A DNA stretch of 64,000 nt from Agelas oroides (Eukaryota; Porifera; Demospongiae; Agelasida; Agelasidae): assembly GCA_949130485.1 (NCBI GenBank), contig OX422189.1, positions 6,915,620 to 6,979,619 on the forward strand, in the 5' to 3' direction. The notes below the pieces were generated by a model that searched no databases, was not told the origin of the DNA, and was given only the letters and a program-made list of their open reading frames with translations. Of the stretch, positions 32,091 through 44,000 are shown piece after piece. Position numbers and translations under genes: made by a program. Each line of letters begins with the position of its first letter. Positions within the stretch are counted from its first letter, which is position 1.

Positions 32091-33610
32091 ACAAGGTGAG
32101 TTAGTTCAGTTCGCCAAAATTAACAATGCTATATTTATGAATGTGTTTAATAGCTCACTGAGCAGTAGTGTCTCGTATTGGCTAGGTGTATGAGATTGTA
32201 AACATGTAATAGCTTGTAGAGAGTGGCAGCAACTGTTTCACATTGATACCTCTATGAATGAAGGTTCCCTCAAATATTTTCTTTGCTCCAAGGACGGCAC
32301 CCACTGGCTGTATATATATGCAGTATGGAAGATGCACGGGATGAGACCAATATATTATTAGAAAATTGATTACAGTCATCGTTTTCGCATTTTCCGTGAC
32401 TATCGATATTTTCTTATGTAATCGATAAATTGGAGACATTTTCAATGCCTGTGCAGTATGTGAGATTTGCCTTGTGGCATGTACTGTACTATTGACTATA
32501 CCCTTTATACCATGCTTGTACATATCGTATACAATACTTGGTATTTGAAACCCAATTATGTGAGAGGTCCTTCCTGTTTATAATCAGCTTATTATTTCGC
32601 ACTAATATAGAGATTGATAGTAGATCCCTGCCAATTCCAAGCCCTAATTTACAGTTATCATGCATCAACTACCATTCCACCGAGTGAAGCAATTCAACTT
32701 TCTTTTTCAACATAATACTGGTGTATAGATAGCTACTTTGATATGCTGCTGACATGATGTATGGGTATACTGTTCATTGTCCTGGTATTTCATTACTCCT
32801 CTACAACTGTATGTATCTCACATTCAATAAAGAGCGACTGAAAACTAAGGAGCCAGATCACTGCACAAAGAGAGTGACATAACATACATTCACTTTGTGA
32901 CTCAGCTCGCTTAGTCTAATCATTGCCAAGCAGTTCCTGTTTGGGATATAAAGCTGGCAGTGTGACTCCACTGTGTTTACAAGAAGTATGACTGACTGCA
33001 TGTGGTAAAAGGGAGAGTCAAAACAAATTTTAATGAAGCAATTCAGAGGGTTATGAAACAGTACAGTGTGTATGGGTCCACTGATGGGCTGAGCAGCCTG
33101 GCAGTTTCGCTCATTGGCTAGCTAGCTAGGTATATATAAGGCCCCAATTCTTTGATTTGTAGTTTCTCATTGGGTGCTTTACCTGCACAAAATGCAGGCG
33201 GGTGGGTGTTACCATCAGTGCTCTTTATACGCCATTGTAGAAGGGATGCTGTGCAGTAGACAGACACGTTTGTCCATTACATTCATCGTTATACTTATCC
33301 GGTTCATTGATATGTCGTAAGCATGCGAAAATAAAAATAATGGTGATAAATTCTATTGCAGGAAATTCATGTGGGCAGATGATAAGAAATTAATAATCAA
33401 CGAATTGGGGCCTAAACAACAGACCATAATAGGTGATCATCATAAATGTGCAATAGCTTGTGGAGATTGGCAGAAACTGTTGTCACAAGGTGCCTATAAG
33501 GGTCCCCCAAGACCTGGGAATACTTTCGTTGCTCCAAAGATGCCACCCACTGGCTGTGCAGTATGGCAGATGCATGGCATCATGCATGGGGGCAAGCCTG
33601 ATCATGAGTG
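32091..33610. repeat. duplicated upstream blocks
   Basis: 32880-33130 and 33430-33490 match the sequence upstream of gene C (49470-49780) in order: TTCCTGTTTGG, GGCAGTGTGACTCCACTGTG, AATAGCTTG(C/T)(A/G)GAGA. 32200-32240 holds another copy of the last piece. The B flank thus carries two partial copies of the 5' region. Confidence 0.7.
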
Positions 33611-34900
33611 AAAAATGGACTGTCACATTTCTAAAAAGCACTGCAACATAATAATGCACAGGTATAATACATTAGCCAGCACAATAGCTACCCAAATATA
33701 TTCATTCTGTTTGTTTTGTTCTTGAGGATAATGTTCCCCATTGGATCACCACAGCCATCTACTATTCTACAAAAGGAAGTAATTCCATTCGTTTCGTTTC
33801 ACCATTTTCATTGTAGGTTTTATAGCTTGCCCAGCAGCATTGTTGATTTGCTTTGAAGTTGGCAAATATCACAACTGTTATATACAACAGCAAATAACAA
33901 TGAAAAGGCAAATTCTCCTTGGTCCTTACTAGCGAAGCTACTGCCAGCACTATTAGAGCTGTTGACATTGATTTTACACTTAGAAATGCAGCCAGTTGTG
34001 TCCTAGCTTTTTATGCATTAACTATCCACATGCATGTTCATTTTTTGTTTCAGTGAGGCTCAGCTCGTATAGTATATACATATTTAAGGTGCATGTATGT
34101 ATATTAAAATTTATCATGTAAGCTCAAAATAGCGTGATAACTCTGTAGATTATGTGATAACTTTGTACACAGCCCATGCAGGGGGAAGTAATATCACCCT
34201 TGTTTGGAAGTAGTGCTTCTCACATAAGTATGCTTTTAATAGGTAAGCCCATATATATCACACTGACTTTAGTACATTTTATTGCTTACACTGACGTCAT
34301 TAGTTGATCTGTACTCTCGCAGTTCCAGCTTCGTCACAATAAATAGAAGTTGTGAGAATGTATAACTAGGCCTGTGTATTAAAACTATCAATCATGTATC
34401 CTGCCATTAATTAAGGCACAAAGGCATGAAGTTTGGGGGGCTGGTAAAACAAAGATTTATGGTTTGATGTGTACTGGTAGCTATAATCCTATACCAGTGA
34501 GAAGCAGGATGCATAGCTACATAAAGTGATTCTGTTAATACCAAACCAACACAGATACAGTATAAGTATACTAATAAAACAACTAGTCTGACACATGCTC
34601 AGGTTCTGAATAGTGGAGAAACAGACTGGCTTACAGATACAAATCATTGCAGAGTATGCTTTTGTCCCTACATCATTTAGTGACAAAGCATAATCCTATA
34701 GCTGCAATGATTTAATGTTTATAAGAAGCCTATGAGTATAGCTAGTCACAGAATTATATGAAGGGCTTGGAACTAGAGTGGTCTAATTGAGAGTCTCTCT
34801 ATCATGCATACACACATCTAGCACAATGTAAATCCACTCAAATGCCTGCTTAAACATTTTGGAGTCAACGAGCTAACCATCTGATACTGTACTGATTGTT
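33611..34900. other. no gene recognised
   Basis: AT-rich intergenic sequence. No exon or repeat boundary is identified. Confidence 0.35.
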
Positions 34901-34949
34901 CCTCATGCCCAGACCCCCACCCTGAGAGGATGGGGTCTGGGCATGAGAT
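34901..34949. mobile_element. short palindromic MITE, eroded ends
   Basis: CCTCATGCCCAGACCCC pairs with GGGGTCTGGGCATGAG. It is related to the TAGTCTCA family, but the terminal bases are lost and no target duplication is clear. Confidence 0.6.
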
Positions 34950-35099
34950 TAATAAGGAATGGGCTCCCGTTAGCCTGACACATGCCAGTATGATGCCTGT
35001 TAAGATACCCTCTGACATATGATACTACTGATATGATATGTGTCAAATTGTGAGTCCATATAGCTAACAGATAAGTTCTCATACGTAGCTCTTAGCCTG

Positions 35100-35420
35100 A
35101 CGTTTCCAGGTATGATACATGCTATGAGACATGCTATGAGACCCACCACCATAATGAATGGGTTCCTATATAACATTTCCAGGTATGATACATGCTATGA
35201 GACCCACCACCATAATGAATGGGTTCCTATAAGCTTTTAGTACGACATCTCCAGGTATGATACATGCTATGAGACCCACTATCATAATGAATGGGTTCCT
35301 ATAAGCTTTTAGTACGACATTTCCAGGTATGATACATGCTATGAGACCCACTACCATAATGAATGGGTTCCTATAAGCTTTTAGTATGACATCTCCAGGT
35401 ATGATACATGCTATGTACTA
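35100..35420. repeat. tandem repeat, ~71-bp unit, 4-5 copies
   Basis: The unit contains CCAGGTATGATACATGCTAT, GAGACCCAC and ATAATGAATGGGTTCCTATA. The first and last copies are partial. Confidence 0.9.
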
Positions 35421-35689
35421 ATTGAGAGACCATACATGATCAGAGGGCTAAGGGTTCACCTGATACTACCTGTTTTGTATTTCCAAGTATGATACTTGTT
35501 TTGCAATGTTACCACTGCTCTGGTTCTGAGCCGTTTATATGATCTAGGATTTCTACATGGGGAGAGGACCCTGAAGAATGGAGTCTAACAAACGCAAGCA
35601 TCCCACAGGTACATATGACATGATTACCCAACAGATTCCAAATTCCAATGAAACTTGTTTCCTGCCTGTTGAACAGGTTGCTGACATGT

Positions 35690-36195
35690 ATTACAGTAAG
35701 TCCCCATGTTCTTGTGCCATGGATAATATAGTACACGTAGGTGGATAGGAAACGCAGGTAGTATACGGAATAGTCCGTGGAAAAATTGTTCACCCATCCT
35801 GGTAATGCCGTTTTTGTGCTAAGTTTTGTGTTAGCTAATCTCGGCAACAGAAGGAGCTACAGCTAAAAGCTACAGGAGTCATAAAGCATAATAGCGTATG
35901 TACTGGGATAGCTATGTAAGAACCCGCTCAGTGTTGGCAGTGTCGTTCAATAAACATCTGAATTTCCGAATTGACCATTGTAACGGCCAAATTCGCCGCA
36001 TGCGACAGCAAACTTTGTGTTAGGCAATCTAGGCAACAGAAGAAGCTACGGCGAAAAGTTGCAGGATTCATGAAGTATAGTAGTTGGTGTACTGGGATAG
36101 ATATGTGAGCGCTTGCTCAGTGCTAGCAATCCGTCTACGTCGTTTCCTATCCACCTATGTGTATTACAGTAAGTCCATGTTCTTGTACCAAGAAA
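35690..36195. repeat. inverted-end block flanked by direct repeats
   Basis: TAGGTGGATAGGAAACG (35738) and CGTTTCCTATCCACCTA (36142) are inverted. Outside them GTATTACAGTAAGTCC with CATGTTCTTGT occurs on both sides in direct orientation. Inside, two diverged ~110-bp units share GGCAACAGAAG(G/A)AGCTAC. Confidence 0.75.
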
Positions 36196-36396
36196 ACATT
36201 ATATAGCAGTGCAAGACATACATAGTCAGACGTACCTAAACAATAATAGTAGCTATCATGCTGCCTTATTTACTACTTGCACAGTTGATGGCACATTAGC
36301 ATCTTGTGTGTGGGTGGGGGAACGAAGCTAATGGTATATATACACATCAGCAGGCATTTCAGGTACTCTAGCTGGTATAGGAAATTATACCAGAGC

Positions 36397-37054
36397 TAGG
36401 GCTGCGCTAATTATTCGGGAATAATTTTCTGAATAATAGGCAGCTTCTTACAAAACTTGAATAATAGGCTCCTCAGCTGCCCAAGAAAATACTGCGCATG
36501 CGCACGATGTGCTCTAAATAGAAATTGAGCGTGCCATGTGGTTTTACGTTGTTCCTGTTGTGGTCTGACAAGTCTAGGTGCTCTAGCCATTTTATGGAGG
36601 ACACTGCTACCAGTCCTAGATCATTGTTAGATGTTCTTAGAGCTCCTCAAGCCTCAGAACTTACCAGGAAGAGAAAAATTGACTGTAACCCACCGACTGG
36701 AAAGAAGACGTCTAGGGGACAAGGATCTAGTGAACCAAAGTCAGTTACTCCCAAACAAAGAGTGAATGAATTCCCTGATGAGTGCTTAACTGTCTCTAGA
36801 GGTGGAAAACTATTCTGTAGTGCCTGCAGGGAAGAGCTAAGTCTGAGAAAGAACATTATCACGAATCACATCAGTTGCAAGAAGCACAAGACCAGCAAGG
36901 AGAAGTTAAGCAGCACACATTGTGAACACTCACTCAGTTCTGTCAGTCACATCATATACTTTCGTCAGTTTTTTTTGGAATAATAGGGAAAGTCTCATGA
37001 ATTGAAAAAATTTGAATAATAGGCAATTTTATTTGAACAATTAGCTCAGCCCTA
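36397..37054 (+). mobile_element. non-autonomous hAT element, 658 bp
   Basis: Ends TAGGGCTGCGCTAATTATTC and AATTAGCTCAGCCCTA. They are flanked by an exact 8-bp duplication, ACCAGAGC (36389-36396 and 37055-37062). It keeps one open frame with a BED-type finger and no transposase core. Confidence 0.88.
36594..36983 (+). CDS. BED-type zinc-finger fragment of a hAT transposase
   Basis: The ATG at 36594 gives MEDTATSPRSLLDVLRAPQA, a basic stretch (TRKRKID), then VNEFPDECLTVSRGGKLFC with CSAC and HISCKKHK: a C2H2 BED-like finger as at the N-terminus of hAT transposases, where it binds the element ends. The catalytic domain is absent. About 130 aa; an upstream in-frame start at 36525 is also open. 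Confidence 0.7.
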   Translation: MEDTATSPRSLLDVLRAPQASELTRKRKIDCNPPTGKKTSRGQGSSEPKSVTPKQRVNEFPDECLTVSRGGKLFCSACREELSLRKNIITNHISCKKHKTSKEKLSSTHCEHSLSSVSHIIYFRQFFLE

Positions 37055-37282
37055 ACCAGAGCAATAGCATTCAAGTGGACAATCACACCTGCATGATGAA
37101 TGCCATGCAAGTTTTTGGTGAGATCTTGCGGTAGACTTGAGTGCATGCCACTGTGACAGTGGAATACATGCAATGCTGCATGGCCACAGCTAAGTCCCAG
37201 GTAGCACTTCCATACATGGTGGCTTAGTTCATAAAACCTTTAGCTAAGGACTAGTGTTTAGGTGTCTCATAGAGTGGTTTTA

Positions 37283-37324
37283 TTAACCCTCGGCGCGCAT
37301 GCGCAGCGAGGGTTACAGTACTTC

Positions 37325-37364
<40 letters not shown>

Positions 37365-38185
37365 CAGTGTCTGTCTGTCTGTTACAACTAGCTTGGCTCA
37401 CCTGGCGGCTAAATCTCTGAAGTTTGGACGCAGATAGGCTTCAAACCGAACGAGGATGTGTTTAAATTTCGCGATTTCGCCAAGAACGTTTCGTTCAAGA
37501 GTTATGCTGCGATTCGTTTGCCACGGCGAGCGCTAGTTGTAGCCTCGTTCCCAGGCTCCCCCGGAACGCGAATATGTATCGTATTTTCTACGTAAGCATG
37601 ACGTAATCAAAATAGGACTAAAACAGAAAGGCAACGTTTTGCGCGTTGTTCAACCAACTATACGTTCAACGCTCGGTGTGTATGATATTCAACCCCCGAT
37701 AACTAGATACATGTAATAAGTTGGCCGCTACCTTCGCTCTTTTTCCTGTTCTGAGTCTCGGGTACGCCCACGCGCAATTAAGGTCGTTCATGCATGCTCA
37801 ATACTGCTAACAATATGTATGTACATGCATGCTCAATACTGCTACAATATGTATGTACATGCATGCTCAATACTGCTACAATATGTATGTACAGGCATGG
37901 TCAATACTGCTACAATATGTATGTAAGGCATGGTACATATCCAGGATTACCAGGGAGTATCCCACAGATTCCCTACTCACTACACATGCTCACTACATTA
38001 GGGAGGGGTTTGTTGGGGGAAGGTAAAGGGCTAGTAGGACAACTTGGGACACTGTTATCCTGTACGACTTTCAAGTTTGTGTAGTCTCAGCTAGCTATCT
38101 AGTGTACCATCATACCGCATGAATTTCCTTCGCCTACTTAGCTATGTCCTGTGACTCTGCATTAATATTATGCGCCGAGGGTTAA
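37283..38185. mobile_element. TIR element with microsatellite, ~0.9 kb
   Basis: Exact 14-bp inverted ends TTAACCCTCGGCGC and GCGCCGAGGGTTAA. Inside are a (TCTG)n run (about 37326-37382), a half TAGCCTCG MITE at about 37548, and four ~35-bp tandem units (37788-37928, ATGCTCAATACTGCTACAAT). A relative is at 44814-45503. No transposase. Confidence 0.75.
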
Positions 38186-38738
38186 GCACTTCAGTGCTAT
38201 TCATTACACTAGGAATTGCTAGTGTAGCTGCCCTGTACACACCACATGGTAGTCCTTAAAGTGTCAATCAGGAAACATTATCCTTAACTTTGAACCATTT
38301 CTTGCATGTATTCCGTCTAGCCTTGTTGGAGATTGGTGTGTAACAAATTGTCCTTCATGTATTACTGATCATGAGCCGGGGTGAATCCAGAGATTGAAGA
38401 AGGGAGCTGGGGGGGGGGGGGGGAAGTGGCATAGAGATCTAGAGGAGATTAGTGGGTGTGTTCATACCTGACACTCTGTGTCTTTGGCATCTGTGAGCAA
38501 TTAATTTATGAGGTCTTGGTTCAAGCTCCCATGCCCAAATATAGCTGAGACATATATGGCAAAACAAGACCCGATCATGAGCAATTAATATAATTATAAC
38601 TATAGTTCCTATAATTTTACCAGGGTTCAACCAAATTAACATGCTACACTGAAACACAAACAAAATGGTTGCAAATGTACTTGACAACATTCATGTTCTA
38701 CTATCATTTGTGCGTCAAGTATCCACTCTAGTCTGTTC
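38186..38738. other. gene C 3' flank
   Basis: Holds the 3' untranslated region of gene C. No canonical AATAAA is seen close to the stop. A poly-G run lies at about 38408-38423. Confidence 0.4.
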
Positions 38739-39232
38739 CTAAGCTTGTTGAGGTGGGTAAGCTGGGTATGCAACCCGGGGTGGGTTAGGGTATGGTGGGG
38801 GAGGGTACGCTTCTTGAGGTTGGGCTGGGTATGCTCCTTGAGGTTGGGCTGGGTATGCTCCTTGAGGTGGGGGAGGTTGTGGTGGGTAGGAAAGCTGAGG
38901 TTGTGGTGGGTAGGCAAGCTGAGGTTGTGGTGGGTAGGCAGCCATCTCATATGCAGGAGCCTGGGGTGGGTAAGGGTACGGTGGGGGAGGATATGCTTCT
39001 TTCGGCTGAGGAGCAGAAGGGTAAGGCTGGAAGCCACCTTGTTGGGGGCTTGTTGTGACAACAGTTTCTGTGGTGGAAGCAGGTTGTATGGTAGTTGCAA
39101 CAGTTGTGCTTGGGTGCCTGGATGAAGCATGTGCTTTGCAGCAGGCGACAACAACACAGATGATGATGGGGAGAACTATAAAGAGTACGATCCCTGCAAT
39201 TGTTCCTCCTGCAATAATCCCACCAATGTTGC
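38739..39232 (-). CDS. gene C exon 12: transmembrane and PPxY tail
   Basis: Acceptor TGTATAG, phase 1, 494 bp. Span [20 protein letters not shown] then IICVVVACC. Tail [24 protein letters not shown], repeats of AYPPQPQL and [21 protein letters not shown], ending YPPQQA. The first 75 codons are nearly identical to gene B; the repeats are extra. Confidence 0.9.
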
Positions 39233-40966
39233 CTATACAGAGGGACATGATATAAATTGGATTATTTACTCAAGTGGATTAGCCTAGCCTCATCCCAAGG
39301 CTCTTCTAAATCCTTTTGTACATGCACCCAAAAAGTCAGCAATGCAATAATCCAAGAATGAGGGTAGATCAGCTCACTCTATAGCTAGTTCTATATTAAC
39401 AACATACTTCACTAACATACTTACTGCTACTGCCAGTAGTACTGCTACATCCAGTCTCATCACTTCCATCAGTGCAGTCTCGAATTCCATCACAGCGGTC
39501 AGAGGAGCTGACACATTGACCATTGCTGCATCGAAATGCTCCACTTTGACAGGAAACTGTACAAATTTATGAAAAAGTATTTTCACATGAGCTGGAAACT
39601 ATCAAAATCAAAGGGAAACTCACAGCAGTTCCTCTCATCACTTCCATCAGAGCAGGTCCCAATTCCAGTGCACCGTGAGGAGGAGGAGACACACTGGCCA
39701 TTGGTACATCTAAACTGACTGAAGCTGCAACCTAGGAACAGTAATGCATTAGGAAAGGCTGAGTGAGCATGCATGTAGCTATGCATTGGCGAATTATGCT
39801 GGATAATTTCAAGCATAATAGCTGCATTCTAGCATAGGAGAATATGCTGGCATAATAGGCCAATTAAATTGAAAGTGAATTTCTTGTCAGGCCCTTGTAG
39901 ATTAGGATTCTCAACTCAGTCTCCCTTTTTCATATATACTAAATCTGATTTTGTTGGAGGGTTTAGTTTCTCCAGAATAGAACACCGAGTACGATCACAC
40001 CTTGGCTGAGTCGACTGAGTTGGCTCTACAATAGCACCATCATTATCAGGCACACATACTGCATATGCATATATACACAACACAGTCAAGTTAGCTAGCA
40101 TAATACTGAGCATAATAGGGGAGTTTTACCAGCAATGCTGACATAGCATAATAGGGAAAAGGCTGAGCATAATTTGCCAATGTCTACATGTAGCCAGCCA
40201 CAAGATGATGAACTGGTTTATATACACTCCATACCATGTACATATTTTGACAGTTGATGGTTTTTAGGGTCCACTGTGTAACCACCCCCCTCCAAGAATG
40301 CATAATTGCATTCCGTAGACAGACTGTTCAACATTGTAGTTATTAGCTAATATCGTTGAGCTCATGTACATATGTAATAGCAGATGGGATGCAAGTATAC
40401 ATTCATCACAACATTCAGTCAATTTGCATGAAACATCTGCTTTACATTCCTTTCTCATAGCTATAATGTGGCATGGAATCTGCCTTGGTGTCCTGACACA
40501 TCACAGCTCTCATATCTTACTATACCCACAGTATGTATTCCCATCCCCAACCCCCTGAATAGTTCGGTAGCTTACTACATCCAGTCTCATCACTTCCATC
40601 AGTGCAGTCTAGACTCCCATCACAGAGGCGAGAGGAGAGGATGCATGTACCATTGCTGCATCGAAATGCTCCACTTTGACAGGAAACTGTACAAAATGTA
40701 ACAAGTAGTGCTCAGATACAGCTGCCAACAGCTGCAGAAGTTGACAACTGTCAAATGGTTGAGAAACGTACAGCAGTTCCTCTCATCACTTCCATCAGAA
40801 CATCCCCCAGTCCTCCCATTACATCGAAAGGAGGAAGAGACACACTGGCCATTGGTACATCGAAACTGGGTGGAGCTGCAACCTAATAGGTACAGCATGT
40901 GTTTGGCAAGACTGAATGACCATGTAAGTATGGCTTCAAAAATATGAACTGGTTTGTTTACACATG

Positions 40967-41006
<40 letters not shown>

Positions 41007-44000
41007 CCCAACACAATGTACATCAACACTGTAAATGCCGCATGTCATATGCAAAGCCAGAGGGTTCACTTGACAGGGTATGAGTGTGCAACTTGAGTAT
41101 GCAATATTCTTCTACCCAAAGTGTTGACAGTTGACATATTCCAATAGTCCTCTCTAAAGCTGACTTTGGTGTGGAACTTGCTTGCCTACAAAAGCAACTG
41201 ACTGCTGGCAATGAATACAATCAGTGGTGTACATAACCAGGAGGATTTCCAGGGATTTCTGGAATCCTCCAGTTGAGTGTACTCATGCTCAAAAAGTTAG
41301 TTATGCTGCAGTCAACAAGAGTTTGTGGCTACAATATCCATGGACTTGTCCCACACAAAGTCTGTGTACATCTTTTTTCACACGAGTGGTTATTGTATCA
41401 AAAAGTTTGGTGGTGTAGGTGATGATGCTGTTCTGCACTACACACAAACTTTACACATATTAACTAACAGTGACCCTCCAGAGTGCATGTCTGCATTAGA
41501 ATTGAGTCTAAGTACTGCTAAAAAGCTAAAAATGACGAAAAAAATGAACACAGTAGAATTACAACATGCACTTAGGCCTGGTACACACAGTTTGCGCATG
41601 CCCGACATACTCCGTTATATTTTCTGTAAAAAAATTTCGTGCACTTATCTTGTCCGTATGCAGAAGATTTACTAACCAAGAATACAAAGCTTTCTTCGAA
41701 ATAGACTCCAGCAGCAATTTGACTTGCGGAATACTACTGGAATACTACTAGAATACTACTTTTCAGACGTGGCAGTATCGTTTCTTCAACACTTACACTC
41801 AAAGGTAACAAATTGATTTGCCAAAAAGGCCCGTTTGTAGCCATAAAACACACTTATCTCTCTTTGTACACAACTTGTAGCGGCTCCGTCTTGAACATGA
41901 CAGGCCTTTACAACCGAAACAGCGCACGATAAAGCTTTACCAAACAACAATTTTCCCGGAGAAGCAGCCACACTTCAGAGCCCCACTCTCGCTCATTTGC
42001 GTGAATGAACATGCACGGTTCGTATACGTACCTAATGTAGGGTAAATATCCGTTATTTTACGAATGCACAAACAGTGTTCCAAACTGATATCATGTTTCA
42101 AAAACAAAACAGTCCCAAATTTTGAGTTGGGTTGCAGGCAAAAACAAAGACAGAAAGAGATGAGTATCATTAATTTAGTGAAGATTTTCATGTCCTAGAC
42201 AACTTCGTGGTTGTAGCAATCTGTATTTTCACGATGGCAGACCTATTAATCACCTGGCAGTGTTTGACCTGTCCACTCAATGCAACCTCACTGATGATGT
42301 CATCGTGTTAAAGTACAGTGCTAGGGTCCAAGGTAGCTTGTGATAACCACCCCACCAATTGCAATTCATCTCTTCGTGAAAAAAAAAAAAAAGACCAGCT
42401 GGATCCATGTCAATTTGGTATGTATGACCTAACCAATGTATGTTTCCCTCCACTCCCTGAATTATATGGTAGCTTACTACATCCAGTCTCATCACTTCCA
42501 TCAGTGCAGTCTAGACTCCCATCACAGCGGTCAGAAGACCTGACACATTGAAGATTGCTGCACCGAAATGCTCCACTTTGACAGGAAACTGTACAAAATG
42601 TAACAAGTAGTGCTCAGATACAGCTGCCAACAGCTGCAGAAGTTGACAATTGTCAAATGGTTGAGAAACTTACAGCAGTTCCTCTCATCACTTCCATCAG
42701 AGCAGGTCCTAATTCCAGTGCATCGTGTGGAGGAGGAGGAGATACACTGGCCATTGGTACATCTAAACTGGGTGGAGCTGCAACCTAGGTATAGCATATA
42801 TTTGGTAAGGCTGAATGATCATGCAAGTAGCCAAAAATATGAACTGCTGTTTATATATAGTTATACATATACCCAACACCATGTACATACATAGACACTT
42901 TGGGATGACATGGTATATATGTAACATGTCATGCAATAGCAAGAGTGTTTACTTGATAGGGTATTAATGTCTAGTGTGCAGTTTTCAATGCTTCCACCCA
43001 AAGCCATAACTAAAAGTGGTGGTGTGGCCAAGTATCATGTACTGTAGATGCAGAAATGCATGCAAACATTTAATTTTGTTTACAGTACTCTGTGTACAAG
43101 TATGCATGCAGGAGTCAAGAGGAATGATTCCCCCGAAAAAGCTGTTAAATTACAGAAAAAGATGTTAAATTACATTCTTGTAGATTTCCTCTGAGGCCAT
43201 TTTTGGGACAAAAAAAGTGCAATTCCTTCAGTCTTACCAGACCTTATCTTCAGGCATAGCAGTTCTCATAACCATGGCATGTATTATCATCCTTTAATCT
43301 CTAAATTCTTCGACAGCTTACTACCACATCCAGTCTCATCGCTGCCATCAGTGCAGTCTACAGTCCCATCACAGCGATCAGAGGATCTAATACACGTACC
43401 ATTGCTGCATCGAAATGCTCCACTTCGACATGAAACTGCAAACATTATAACAAGTAGTGTTGAGTTACAGCTGCCAGCAGCTGCAGAAGTTGACAACTGT
43501 CAAATGGTTGAGAAACTTACAGCAGTTCCTCTCATCACTTCCATCAGAGCAGGTCCAAATTCCAGTGCATCGTGTGGAGGAGGAGATACACTGGCCATTG
43601 GTACATCTAAACTGGGTGGAGCTGCAACCTAGGTATAGCATATATTTGGTAAGGCAGAATGATCATGCAAGTAGCCAAAAATATGAACTGCTGTTTAAAT
43701 ATAGTTATACATATACCCAACACCATGTACGTACATAGACACTTTGGGATGACACTGCATATATGTAACATGTCATGTGCAAAGCCAGAGTGTTTGGGTA
43801 TTAATGTCTAGTGTGCAGTTTTCAATGCTTCCACCCAAAGCAATAACTATATAAAAGTGTATATTCCCATCCTTTAATCTCTAAATGTTTTGATAGCTTA
43901 CTACCACATCCAGTCTCATCGCTGTCATCAATGCAGTCTACAGTCCCATCACAGCGGCGAGAGAAGAGGATGCATGTACCATTGCTGCATCGGAAGGCTC

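Noticed and set aside
37283-38215. Helitron (3' hairpin AGCACTTCAGTGCT before CTAG)
   Set aside because: The related copy at 45.5 kb lacks a CTRR end, no Rep/helicase remnant is present, and exact inverted ends fit a TIR element better.
38745-39255. Plus-strand open frames across the gene C tail
   Set aside because: Shadows of the minus-strand proline repeats; the minus frame has the span, splice site and homologs.
41224-41751. Coding exons in gene C intron 7
   Set aside because: Short frames without recognisable similarity; I could not find paired splice sites in phase.
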